From assembly GCA_021613535.1 (NCBI GenBank), contig CP075496.1, forward strand, positions 1,116,001-1,180,000: DNA of 64,000 nucleotides, in the 5' to 3' direction. This document shows positions 37,075 through 48,188 of this stretch, one piece after another. The notes below the pieces were generated by a model. That model did not search any database and was not told where the DNA came from. It was given only the letters and a program-made list of their open reading frames with translations. A program made the translations under genes and the position numbers. Numbering within the stretch: position 1 is the first letter of the stretch; every line of letters starts with the position of its first letter. The stretch is from Adineta vaga (lineage: Eukaryota > Rotifera).

Positions 37075-37631
37075 CCAGGAGGGTATTGCTATTATTTTAA
37101 ATAGGACAGCTAATGAATTTTATACCAAAGGAGAATCCGGCAAAAACAGGTTTTATTCGTACTAAACGATAAAGATTATGCAATTTAGTTGTATGGTAAA
37201 AACCACAAAGTTTGAGAAACTTTGCATAATGTGACCATTATTATTCATTGTTGACGACATTTAGCACAAAGAAACAACGAAATCTGTAGAAAAATTAAAA
37301 GAAAATTGTCATAATGGTCATGATCAATAATCATGATTCAGTAAACGTTAGGTTCTTTTGCGTTGTGTTGTCTACACCTCGTAGCTACCGGGGAGAAAAA
37401 AGATTTTTTACTTTTCTCATGTTAGAACGCAGTAGAATAGGAAGTGCAAGCATTTATTAGACAACACATAAGATCATTTTCTGATCAAGATATTTTATAA
37501 AAATTCTATCCTCCGTATAAAGCTAACAAGCTAGTTACTGTAAATGGTTGGCATTTACTATACTGAAGAGCAGAATTATTGACAGAATTAAATTTATCGT
37601 TTTTCCTGAAGCTCGATATGCTGGTGCAACA

Positions 37632-38620
37632 CCCAGGACGAGTAATCCAGTGTCCGGATTCCGTCAATCCGACAATTACAGACACTCGGATCTGATAGTC
37701 GAAAAACCACGGAACCGACAGAATCCAGCAAATTTTTTACACACTTTCATAAAAAACAATTCAAATTGCTGTTATTAAAATGACACATTCATTTATTTTC
37801 AACTTTTTATATAAATCACAATAAAAAAAAATATTATAATAACAAAATATAGGTGCATGAAAGACAATTTTACATTAACATTTTGTTTCACTAAAACAAA
37901 AACAATAAAAGTTAAAATTCTTACTTGGACAACTCTTCAAGTTAGATTTTATTTAATATATCACCAGGAAATGAAAGACTATGTCGGTGTGCTTTATAAT
38001 TACGTTTACGTTTATCAGCCAGGAAATATGCTAATTTTAGTAGAATTAATTTACTGTAAAAATACACGACTTTATCCGTAGCAATATGATATTTATTGTG
38101 CATAGAATCTAAAAAGAAGTACAGATTCGACAAATGAAAAGTATGTTTACCAAAATTATGTCATCTTGCTTAATATCAATAAAAGTAAAAAGCGCACACC
38201 ATGAAAAAATGAAAAAATAGGAAAAAACTGTTAATAAAAAAATTTACCAGTCAAACTGGAATAAAACGAAAATAAAAATGAATATATACTATCAAAAAAC
38301 GGAACCTTCATTCATGTAGACCGTCATATAATTTACCGACTATTTATCTATCGTGTTAATAGATCTCACTTAACTCTACATATAATCCTTTCTAAATACT
38401 AAACATCTACTTTTTGAAAAATACTGATAGCTTTTAGTAATGACAAGTCTATCATTGCTTACAGATCATTAAAAACATATCAGAAATAAAAATTAACTGG
38501 AGTAGCTCATATAGTGCCTGATGGTATAATACGCGGCTACATCCAATAGATTCCGATAGTCGGATGATGTCGGAGTTTTTAGGGAGCCGACAGGATCCGA
38601 TGGAGTATTTTTGACCTGAG
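37632..38620. mobile_element. Nested TIR element (about 989 bp), CCCAGG...CCTGAG
   Basis: GC-richer ends with related words in opposite orientation (CCGGATTCCGTC at left; CGGATCCTGTCGG reading in from the right; GATAGTCG at both sides) enclose an AT-rich core without a gene. It lies inside the Tc1/mariner relic. Termini resemble the small elements at 33649 and 60037. No target duplication was found. Confidence 0.5.
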
Positions 38621-38659
38621 GGCATTTCTCAATCAACAATGAGTCGTGGAGACAGTTCA

Positions 38660-39600
38660 CCGGTTGCTCCGTTTCGTTACTGATTCGTGAGGAAAATCGT
38701 ATGACCCGTGCTTTGCTAATTATTCAAAAGTTGGTTTCAAACTTAAATTATCTCAAGCTAGTCAAGACATCATTCGTAAAGCAAGTGGCCGGCAAGGAAA
38801 AGTCTGTGCTGTTATGACAATGGAAATTGCACAAAAGCAAAAAGAATTTGTCACTCGACGAACAGTTAATAGTTACCGACATAGAGAAGATTTCAAAGCT
38901 TGCCATGGTATTCTAAAACCGTTAAACGCTGAAACTCATATATCAGATCGAGTATGGTTGTGTCACTGGTTGAAAGATCAGACTGAAGAAGGCTTTCTTC
39001 ATTTCACATCGTCTGATGAGTTTTGTGTGTGGATTGTTTGTCGACCAAATTATCAAATCGATCGAATTTGGACAAAAAGTGTCTGTGATATCGAAGAAGA
39101 TGAACGTTCTCGTGAAATGACTGGAGATAAAGCATGTATCGAGATTTTTTTATCTTTACCGCAAAAAGGTGAATCTTAGACAAGTCAATATTTTCGTGAT
39201 GTAATTTTGATTGAACATGTAGTTCCGCTCTTAATAGATGAAGAAGATGTTATTGATGTCGATGAAGTTGCATTACTTCGTGGTAAAGCATCATGTATGC
39301 GAGTATATCAAATCCAACATTTGCTTTAAGACAATGATGTTAAATTTTGGGGCAATAATATCTGGTCTGGAAATTTATCCGATTTGAACATGACCGAACA
39401 TATTGGAACAATAATTAAGAATGAAGTTGAAGAAAGGTGCTACTCGAAACCAAAGAATCTCAATATCTTGACGAAACGCTCAAAATGCACATTTCAGATG
39501 TCCTGCCAAATGTGGAAACCGATACCAATCTATTTGAAACTGTGCTATGTTCGCATCCATCTCGACCTCGTGTCACACTGACTATTGATTGTATTCATAA
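38660..39600 (+). pseudogene. Tc1/mariner transposase pseudogene
   Basis: See the enclosing element. The longest surviving frame is 38814-39179 (about 120 codons). At least two stops and frame changes separate it from the C-terminal block at 39340-39420, which retains the DDE-family motif spacing. Inactive. Confidence 0.7.
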
Positions 39601-40107
39601 GACAGTGGGAAAATAAAGAGTTTATATTACTTTCAGTTCTAATTTTATCTCATCGATAGATTTCTTCATACTTATAACTTTTACAACTTCATTCATCAAG
39701 ACATTTCAATACAGTAAAGTTATCATAACTTCATCATTTAGTACAAAAATGGCCCCATTTTTGACGGGCTTTCTTTTGGTATAAAATTCATTAGCTATCC
39801 TATTTAAAATAATAGCGATACTTCTTGATAAAATATTATTTCCAACCCGGTATATCCAAATCATCTTGCTCATCATAAATTAATATTTTTATTGAAAAAA
39901 AGAAATTAAAGTTTTCGAATTGTTATTGAGATTACTGTGAACAAAAGCGAAATATAAGAAAATGGAAAAAACATCTTAGAATGTTCATAGAGGTCGAAGA
40001 TACTTTGAGGCTGCACCGCTGTCACCTAGATCACTAAACAGAAAATATCACATGAAAATGATTTCTTTCCATATAATCATAAACACTCACTAGTACCTGT
40101 TTGTGTC

Positions 40108-40308
40108 CTAACAAATAGGAAGGAAAGGAGGCCACGGACAAGGATTGCCGCGCTTTTCGGTCAGTACCTCGAGGAAATCTCGCACACTGAAGCGCTTTTC
40201 ATCCATAAAGTCTTCTTCGACGTTGCGGTGAGGGTAACTGTTGGCCGCCATGATGATGAAGAAAAGTAAAACTGCAACTAGAACCAGGTGAATTTGTTTG
40301 CAGCGCAT
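40108..40308 (-). CDS. Neuropeptide-like precursor with C-terminal Cys-ring peptide
   Basis: Intronless coding region of 66 aa. A strong signal peptide (MRCKQIHLVLVAVLLFFIIM, cleavage likely near AANS/YP) is followed by a short acidic spacer, a KR site, FSVRDFLEVLTE, a second KR site and the terminal peptide GNPCPWPPFLPIC. Prohormone convertase cleavage would release two peptides; the last has two Cys nine positions apart and can close a ten-residue ring. Codon choice is notably GC-richer (CTG, GCC, AAC, CGC) than in neighbouring genes, as in strongly expressed genes. A TATA box lies 70 bases upstream. No in-frame ATG exists further upstream. The family is not recognised; C-x4-F-x-P-x-C faintly recalls elevenin-type rings. 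A secreted defence or venom-type peptide is an alternative. Confidence 0.72.
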   Translation of the reverse strand: MRCKQIHLVLVAVLLFFIIMAANSYPHRNVEEDFMDEKRFSVRDFLEVLTEKRGNPCPWPPFLPIC

Positions 40309-40377
40309 GTCGAATGTCGGATTGAAAATGATCAACTGTATTGAAAGTTGTTTCAATTCGTGTAAATATCGATGAGG

Positions 40378-40386
40378 TATTTATAG
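40378..40386 (-). promoter_or_regulatory. TATA box of the peptide precursor gene
   Basis: CTATAAATA on the minus strand, about 70 bases before the ATG at 40308, giving a plausible 5' UTR of about 40 nt. Confidence 0.55.
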
Positions 40387-41218
40387 TGTTGATTGGGAAA
40401 AGGGAGAAAAAAGTTAATTGTAGTTTGTTTTTTATTTGATTGACGGTAATCGAAGCGTATCAGGTTGTTTTTGTGAAGAAAAGATTGTATACTCAGTTGA
40501 AGACGAAAAAAAAGAGAATGACTCTCGCCGTCGATGTTAGATGGTTACGAAGGATGAGAAGAATAACTCGGGACTACGTTGAGGGATAAAAATTAAGAAA
40601 TATAGAAGAGATAAAATAACGACGAAGTAGAAGTACGGTCTAGGAAAGAAATAACCCAGGAATTATGATAAAGGAAAAATTAAAAAATACTTCATCACTT
40701 TGTTCTTGAAAAACAGTTTATTCTTTGTCGAAAATATTCATTGAATTGTAATGAAAGCGATTTTGATTATATCACATAGAAGGCCGTGTTTCAACAGAAT
40801 GTTTTTTTATTTTCCTTCTCTTAGATTAGATGAAACTTTCAAAGGAGAAAGCGTCTTGCAACAGTTATGCTGAACGAAAACTATATAGAATTTACAGACA
40901 GCACTTTTAAGTATCTTCATAGAATCTATTATCATCAAGAGAAACTTTGGTGTATATGTTGTTGAAAAGAAAGTTTGTTTTAAAACGCAATAATTGGATT
41001 TTAAAATTTGGATTTCTTTTTGTAACAAATTGCACAAGATTAGATACTTATTTAGTGTTCAATTCAAAGACGTTCATATGATAAGAGAAACTTCTTTCGA
41101 TCATTATTGAAAGAGATAAACAAACAGAAAACGTCAGCATGTGACAGAGATTAAGTGAGGCATTGTATTTTTGTTTTCATACAATAGTAAATATACATAT
41201 TCAGATGCAGAATAAACC
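40387..41218. other. Intergenic, no gene seen
   Basis: No exon or repeat recognised; only short chance frames. Confidence 0.5.
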
Positions 41219-41553
41219 GTCAAAACATAATAATAATAATAATAACGTCCCATAGGCTTAACGCCCGTAGGGGCCGACCACGGTTATTATTTATTTTTTC
41301 CACATGCAGCCGGGTTCTACCATCTTTTTCTTTTTACGGACGGCGGCATCTGCACTCTCTTCCGTCCAACATACTGACTAAGCGTGTAGTCAATACGAAT
41401 GACTCATGTAGTACGAGTCATTTTAGACAGCTTAGCCGTTAATGACTTGTCCAGGGTCATTCCATAGATGATATTACTGATGTTTGAACACAGTAACTTG
41501 TACTTACGCGTCGAACAGCGTAACCACTCAACCGTGGCGGCATGTCAAAACAT
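41219..41553 (-). mobile_element. tRNA-derived SINE with 10-bp target duplication
   Basis: The element (41229-41543, minus strand, 315 bp) is flanked by the perfect direct repeat GTCAAAACAT (41219-41228 and 41544-41553). Its 5' head resembles a tRNA: GCCGCCA, then a box A-like GGTTGAGTGG, and about 35 bases on a box B-like GTTCAAACATC, the two halves of a pol III internal promoter. A GC-rich body follows and the 3' end is a (TAA)-type trinucleotide tail preceded by GGGCGTTAAGCC, as in the 3' tails of several LINE families that could mobilise it. Orientation is fixed by head and tail. Confidence 0.85.
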
Positions 41554-43431
41554 ATTAAAGTATTATTCAGATTGATAAACAATATGTATATCAAGTTGGA
41601 AAAATTTCTCATCAATTAAAGAAATAATATCATAATAAAAGAAAAAACAAAGAGCGGCCATATTCAAGCCGGTACAAATGAAAAAAAAGAAAAACAGATG
41701 CGCAATAAAAGAAACATTACTATCAAAAAAATTTAAGGACACCAGAATCAATAATATTTCTTATAGGGCATGTATTTTTTTATAATTTGGATTAATTTTC
41801 ATTTTATGTTATCTATTCTGATTATACATTAATCAATCGTTTTAACAAAATCCTTAACGATAGCGCATCATAAGCATCGAAAGCTCGTAAAATATAGGAA
41901 ATTTCTTTTTTACTTTCTGCTTCATTTTTCGTAATTGTTGCTTGTATCTCGACTATTTTAAATGACGTTCTTCTTTAATCATTTACGATAAATGATTGGT
42001 TTACATATTAATCTAAGTACATTTTATGAATCAACGTGTAAGATTTTTGTTAATTTCTAATTGGTATGCAATATGAAACATTTTGTACATTGAGTCTTGA
42101 ACAGATTATGTTCTAACAATTGAATTGCAGATTATTTTCTCAAATTTTCAGAACTAGAAATATTGTCTATAAATTCAAGGAAAATTCTGACAAATTTATT
42201 TGAATTGTTGTCAAAGTACGTTTTCTGTCTGACACACCGAAAAACACGATATATTTCTTGTCAACAATATTGACGTAAAAAACGATTTGAAAAAATCTTT
42301 TATTTCTTTTTCAACTAAAGTTTTGAACAGTAAATGAATTGATCTTTTATCACTTATGAATAAATCATTAGGCAGAATATAGAAAGTAAAATGGAATTGA
42401 AATTTATTAGTTGCACATATTAGGAATGTCGAGGAGAATATTCATCATTTTAAACTGAACAATCTTTCAATTTTATAGAAATGAAAAGTATAGTACATGA
42501 AATAAATGCAGGACAAAGGTATATAACTAGTTGAAAATGTCCGTTAATTGTAAATAGTATGAAATTTCTTTTATATTATCCATAATCACTAGTTAATGTT
42601 TTGGAAAGATATCTTAGTCAGATAACTCGTGATGAGAGTGTGTCTTTTATCAATTCTTAGTGAGAGTTAGAACGACGATGAGAGCGAATTTAGCATAATC
42701 AACATGGTCACAGCCGGGACAGTTGAAAACATAAGAATAAATTTAAATATAAAATTAGAAAAAAAATAAAGATTATTCTTTTTATATTTACAATTTTGAA
42801 AATATTCGAAAACGAAAGTTTCATTGCTCTTGTTTCAAAAAGCTCTCATTTAGAAGTAATAATTTTATAATGAAATTCGAAAATAACAATTGAATATTAA
42901 TTGACCATGGAAAAAAAGAATTATTTCGTGCATCTGTTATTTATTTGAAGAGATACTTTCTTTTTTTTATCAAGTTCAGCAAAAAAAAGGGGTTACTGAT
43001 GTGCATTTCTACTTTTTATATCATTTAGTTAGAAATATTCTTATTGCATTCATCAACCTAAATATTTGAACTTTTTTATATAAAAATTTTTATTTAAAGA
43101 GAAATGTCATCGTCATCATCGTTAAAATGTATTAAATAGAATATGAGAGATTTTTATTATCAATAGATTTATATGAGTCATAATGGAGAAATATATACTC
43201 GTCCGAAGAAAAAAGTTAGATTTATGCTATAAAACTAATTTTTTGTCATTTTCGAATATTTACAAGATTCTATATAAATACTTACACTATCAGTATCTTT
43301 GTCTAAATAATATGCATTTAAAATGATATCGATAGCGGAACCATCAGAGTTCGTTTATTTAAATAGATGACAAATATTCTCTTTCAAGAAATATGCAACA
43401 ACACCAACAACAACTAATGAATAAAATAAAT
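41554..43431. other. Long AT-rich intergenic, no gene seen
   Basis: About 1.9 kb of AT-rich sequence with short chance frames only. Confidence 0.5.
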
Positions 43432-43952
43432 TTATGAATATAGATTAATCTTTTTCGTGATAGGTTTTCGACAAATATGACATGTTCTTAATGGATGAGC
43501 ACAATTTGAACACGCTGTATGTCCACATAAAAAAGGAACATTTCGTGATCTTTCAATACAAATAGAACAAGATTGTCCGTCTTCTAATTCTTGTACTTTT
43601 GTTTCCAGATCTCGCACAACTTTATCTATTATTTCTCCATCTGAATTATTAGTTCTAGTTGTTGTTGTTGATGATGATAATCGATGAGTATAACGAGTTA
43701 CACTAACAGATGGACTACTTACTAATTGACCATCTAAATAAATTGAATATTTAGAAAAATCGATTTCTCAAAAATGAATATTTCTTACCATGTGTATATT
43801 TTGCATAAATATTAAGTTGATATATAACACATCGTTTCATTTTGATACAACAATCTTTAAAAGCTATTTTATGTTTACATGGTTCAAATATAAATGGAGA
43901 TTTCAAAAATATGTCTAAGCATAAAATTGGCACTGGAGGAAGACATAGTTTT
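43432..43952 (-). pseudogene. C-terminal fragment of a Mind bomb-type RING E3 ligase
   Basis: Two exons: about 43789-43952 and 43432-43733, joined in frame at phase 1. The first codes a degraded RING (FIFEPCKHKIAF, CCIKMKRCVIY) that matches the penultimate RING of MIB proteins but has Lys, Phe and Tyr in place of the Gly and two Cys. The second codes a Ser/Thr linker, a short coiled coil (VVRDLETKVQELEDG) and an intact last RING (CSICIERSRNVPFLCGH, CSNC, CHICRKPI) ending INLYS. MIB proteins ubiquitinate Notch ligands, but MZM, ankyrin and other domains are missing and no start codon is visible. A CAG acceptor-like site precedes the first exon, so an unseen upstream exon is possible. Confidence 0.6.
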
Positions 43953-44473
43953 ACTTATTCATACCTACACTTCATATTTAAACATAGATGCCTCCGTATA
44001 TGTGAGTTATAATTAAGTAAGACAAAAAAAAATCTATTCCTATTTTTACAGGAAAGCATATAAATGAACTAAAAATATATCAAATCAAAATTACAGCTAG
44101 TTCTACTATAAACAAAAGTTTTAGTTTTCGTTCTGTTCATTTATTTTCGAAGTTTCAGCAAGCAACTGAATCTTCGTTTATATTCTAACTCGAATTAGGC
44201 AGCTCATGTATTAGTCGTAGCATTTTTAAAGAAGAACAAAATCATATACTAATATTTAATGCTTTATCATCCTCTTGGATATTTTCTATTTGAAATATCC
44301 CAATAAAAGAGATTCTTAAATATATTATCTCGATAAAATATTCTCAATTAATTCTTTAATTTCTACAACAAACAACAAACAACGAACAATAGATAACAAA
44401 AGAAACATGCTGGATTAATAAATGCAGAACTAACATGAAGTGTTTATATATAGGAATGAAATATTTGTTAACT
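43953..44473. other. Intergenic, no gene seen
   Basis: AT-rich spacer; nothing recognised. Confidence 0.5.
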
Positions 44474-45318
44474 TTAATGTTTGCTTGCAGTAACTGAACT
44501 TGATGAGTGAGAACTTGAAGATTTTTCAGTTGTTGTTGCTGTTGTTCCAACAACAGCAGCGATACCAGCAACGTGTGTTTCACCTTGAGCTGTAGCTTCA
44601 GTTCGAATTACCGTTGTTGATGTTGATGTTAATAAGCGATTAGCATCTTCAGCTCCCAAACTAAAATTTCATCAATAAAATTCATTTCAATAAATAAAAT
44701 AACTTACGCAGCAACTTGTTGAGTAATTGCATCAACTTTAGCATTGGCTTGAGCTTGTGCTTCACGTAAAACACCCATTTTCAATCGATTTGCTTCTTCA
44801 TTCAAATCATCAATACGTTTTCGTGCTTCTTCAAGAATTAATTCTTGACGTAAATTTAAATCTTTTTCTAAAACAGCTAAATTTTGTGCTTTAACTGTAT
44901 CAAGTTCTTCAACATATTTTTGTAATTTATGTTTATATTCTTCTTCAATAGCAGCTGAACGTGCATTAGCATCAGATAAAAGATTTCCTTGTTGAGCTTG
45001 AGTTTCAACAACAATTTTAGCAATAGCTGCAGTAACTTCTTCAGAGATTTGTTCTGTTCGGCGACGAGAATATTCATCAACTTGTTGATGAGTTGTACCT
45101 ACACGTAGAAAAGAAATTTTTCAATAAATAATAATTCAATTATCGATTGATTTACCAAGTCTGCTCATTAAATCAGCCATTTTTTGTGTATTTGCCATGC
45201 TAACCTTCGATTGAGTTTCAGTACTAACAATTGATTTAACTGCAATATTTTCTGAAACAGCTGTATGAGCTACTGCTGAACCTGTAGTTGAAGTTGCTTC
45301 ACGTGTAGTAGATGACAT
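44474..45318 (-). CDS. Hydrophilic coiled-coil protein, possible desiccation protectant
   Basis: Three exons: 45156-45318, 44708-45098, 44474-44660; 246 aa, all junctions in frame. The N-terminal about 45 residues are Ser/Thr/Ala-rich and low-complexity. Residues about 55-185 form a continuous charged amphipathic helix (YSRRRTEQISEEVTAAIA, AIEEEYKHKLQKYVEELD, LRQELILEEARKRIDDLN, LREAQAQANAKVDAI). The C-terminus is again Thr/Ser/Ala-rich and ends HSSSSVTASKH. No Cys and no Trp are seen, and there is no signal peptide or membrane helix. This tail-helix-tail layout is that of CAHS/LEA-type protectants, but I do not claim homology. Codons favour GCT, GTT, GAA and CGT, as in strongly expressed genes. 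A decayed partial copy lies at 24980-25130. Confidence 0.75.
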
Positions 45319-45454
45319 ATTTGACAATCTTTTTATGAATTGAAATTGAAAATTTGAATAATCTAAGAAAAAACAAGAATGTTCCAGAGATAAATTTTAT
45401 CTTTCGTCTTGAAAAGAATCAATGAAAAATGAATGTTTATGGACGAATGTTCGA

Positions 45455-45464
45455 CTATTTATAG
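45455..45464 (-). promoter_or_regulatory. Candidate TATA box of the hydrophilic protein gene
   Basis: CTATAAATAG on the minus strand, about 137 bases upstream of the ATG at 45318. Confidence 0.45.
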
Positions 45465-46863
45465 ATGATTCCTTTCACTGTTATCTATCGTACAATGGAA
45501 GCTTATTTCTCTTCTTGTTACACATCAAACACATCTTATCACACATATTTGCTATGGCAATCTTTCACTCTCTCTCTTTCTTTCCTACTGGCTTTTTTTT
45601 ACAATGTACATTGTCGGAATAACATTGTTGAGAAATGAATAACAGACATATCTTATCTTATTATTGGTTCGTTGTGAAATTTTTTTTCTAATGAATGAAT
45701 CAAATCTTAACAAGCATGTGAACAATAACAATCGATGTTCTTCGAGAAAATTCGTTACGAATAAGTCACGAGGTCAAACAATACATCTGTCTTCTCAGAG
45801 GAAATGTTCTGCTTTTGTTTTTTCTATAGATGAATAATACAATAACTTACTCACGATCTCTGTAAAATGGTTCTCGTATCCGTTTCTACCGGTCTCTTTA
45901 AATGGGTAACAAGAGTAAAAAGTATTTCTTCGTTTGATGATAAGAGAAGTAACTGAGTACAAGGAAAGAAAACTTTATCTTAAGTATATAACTATCGAAG
46001 AGCAATCTATTACATGAATTGGTGATTCAGTGTCCAAATTCCAAAAGGAAAATAAAAACAGTATTTTCGATGGTATGGAGAAAAAAACAAGATATTAAAC
46101 ATAGAACTACTCGAATGTGCTTCAATTCCTCTACTACATAGAATGAATCATTTGGCTGATTCTTGTTTTTAGTTGCGTCGTTTGATTATTTATTAGAAAC
46201 ATCTATACTCATTCTGTTTCTTTTCTTTTTTTTACAATGATGTTGTCGGTTAAAAACAACCAATACCAAGTTCAGATATCCCTCCTAACTCTTTGTTATG
46301 AGTCCTGCTTTTTCTTTTTTTCTCTCCTTCCATAGACTAGTCATTCATTCATTCATTCATCACCACGCAGAAGAAAATAGAACGACGTGGCGTGTTTTTT
46401 TCGTTCTGTATCGAGAAAGAGAAATAGTCGAGTGGGTATAGTCAACATTCTTGTTCATACGACATGTGAATTTTGAAAATAACAGAAGTTCTATCCCAAT
46501 GATGTTCATTGATAAACCCAGCTCTCTGTGGCAATAGTCGTTGATGATAATTGCACGTAGCAGTGCATTGGCTGAGGGATAAAAAAATTTTACAAGAAAA
46601 TAATTCATCTTGTTCGTTTTCTATTTCATCGTATGTTTTTAAAGTGTACTTATGAATAGATACAAGCACATCATAGACAAAGAAAAAAAAAGAAGAAAAT
46701 TCGAAGAGACAAAAAAAAAAGATCGTATTCGAGTTTCACACACACACACACATACACACTCGAACAACATCGAGACAGAAGGAAAAAGAAGAAGACTTGC
46801 GCTCATCGTGCATTTTGTCTGTCCGTTTGTACACATTATAGATAGTCTTTCCTAATAATTTTT
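45465..46863. other. Intergenic, simple repeats only
   Basis: Contains a short (TCAT)n run near 46342-46361 and a (CA)n run near 46738-46752. Open frames here are short and low-complexity. No gene recognised. Confidence 0.5.
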
Positions 46864-47635
46864 TTAAATATCCGTTGCTCGAAAACGTGCTGCTTGTTCT
46901 CGAACTCCTATTGAAAAGAAAACAAAAGTTAAGTGAAAGATTCAATATATAAAAGAAATATAATTTACGTTTTTCATATTCAACTTTATCTTGCATATAA
47001 ATTGCATAAGCTTCAGCTTGAGCAGGATCTTTTGGATTGGGCTCATTTAATAATTCTTGAATACCAAGTAGAATTTGTTTAATAGTTATAGCTGGACGCC
47101 AATCTTTTTCTTCATCAAGTAAAGATAAACATACTGTTCCACTCTAAATTATTAAAAGAAAAGAAAAACACGATCATTTGTTTTCGAAGTACAAAAATAT
47201 CTTTACGGGATAAATATTTGGATGAAATAATGGTGGTTCAAATTTACATTTAGGTGGCGTTGATGGATAATCATCTTTGAAAACCATTCCTAAATATAAA
47301 TTCAAATATTTTTATATATTTCTTCAATAAATAGGACGTACGTAGTTTAAATAAACCACCTTCCCATGGTGTACCGGCTTTTCCTAAAAATAGAAATTAT
47401 TTTTCGAAATCAGAACAATTCTTTTAATTATCTACCAGGAATACCACATTCCCAATTGAGAAGATTCAACGTTCCATCAGGATTCTTTGCTGGTCTCTTT
47501 AAAAATAAAAATAAAATTATTGAAATCAAATAGAAAGACAATTCTTTTTCTTCTTACAGCAATAAAACCAAATGGATGATCTCGTCTCCAGGCTTTTCGC
47601 TCTTCTGTTAAACGTGCAGCTGAGATTCCAGCCAT
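46864..47635 (-). CDS. UBE2I: SUMO-conjugating enzyme UBC9
   Basis: Six exons: 47558-47635, 47436-47496, 47342-47383, 47207-47289, 46969-47143, 46864-46907; 160 aa (158 in human). It begins [20 protein letters not shown] and keeps the UBC9 signatures [31 protein letters not shown] and [20 protein letters not shown], with active-site Cys93 at the same position as in human UBC9, then [15 protein letters not shown] and [12 protein letters not shown]. It takes SUMO from the E1 enzyme and passes it to target lysines, in nucleus and cytosol. Introns are all short and every junction keeps frame. Confidence 0.97.
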
Positions 47636-48188
47636 TTTCGACAGATAAGAAAATTCTTTTTTTCTCTAAAATAATCTATTGGATTAGAAAATTGAAGAAA
47701 AAAGAAAGAAATCTTTAATCAAGACGAATATTTAACAAAAAAAATGATAACAAAGAAGGATTTTCATACGTAAGCTCATTGGCAATTAGATAGTGTCCAT
47801 TCTCCTCTCTTTAAATTTGCTTTTTCAATTTCATTATTATTTGAATAGGAAATGTTACTTAACTCACGTGAAATTGAATTTGTCAAATCTAAACAAAATG
47901 GAATCTTTAAATATAGATGACGCTAGAAGATATTTTTAGTCTATATTTTTTTTCAAAGTTAAACCTTATGTATCCTAGATGAACTCTAATTTATTTCAAT
48001 ATATGTTTTAATTTTAGTTTTCATCCGAATCAGAACATATTCTTGAAAAATTCTGTATTAAAAGTATCAATGATGAGTCATCGAATTTCAACACATAATT
48101 GTTGTCCTTAAAGATTGGTTGATAATACAACTAAAATAATGTTTAAAATTTGATTAAAAACAACATTTTTCATCGAATTTAAGATCTC
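47636..48188. promoter_or_regulatory. Divergent spacer UBC9 / orphan gene
   Basis: A 553-bp AT-rich region between start codons of two divergent genes, so it probably holds both promoters. No other feature seen. Confidence 0.4.

Larger units (their letters stand above)
37075..39828 (+). mobile_element. Degenerate Tc1/mariner-type element with nested insertion
   Basis: Inverted repeats of about 65 bp bound the region: 37083-37150 and the reverse complement of 39755-39822 share GCTATTATTTTAAATAGGA and AGCTAATGAATTTTATACCA with few mismatches. Between them, 38660-39600 holds a transposase relic with frames broken by several stops; pieces read VWLCHWLKDQTEEGFLHF, TSSDEFCVWIV, RDVILIEHVVPLL and WSGNLSDLNMTEHIG, the last matching the W-P-NSPDLNPIEH block of Tc1/mariner DDE transposases. 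The left part is occupied by a second element (37632-38620). Confidence 0.7.

Noticed and set aside
41470-41543. A possible tRNA gene
   Set aside because: Box A and box B are present but the acceptor stem is not closed, and the unit is followed by a SINE body with a target duplication; it is a SINE head.
44474-45318. A true CAHS or LEA homologue
   Set aside because: Layout and composition fit, but I cannot align conserved family motifs by eye; similarity may be compositional.
46330-46760. Open frames around the TCAT and CA repeats
   Set aside because: Low-complexity translations with no splice sites or motif support.
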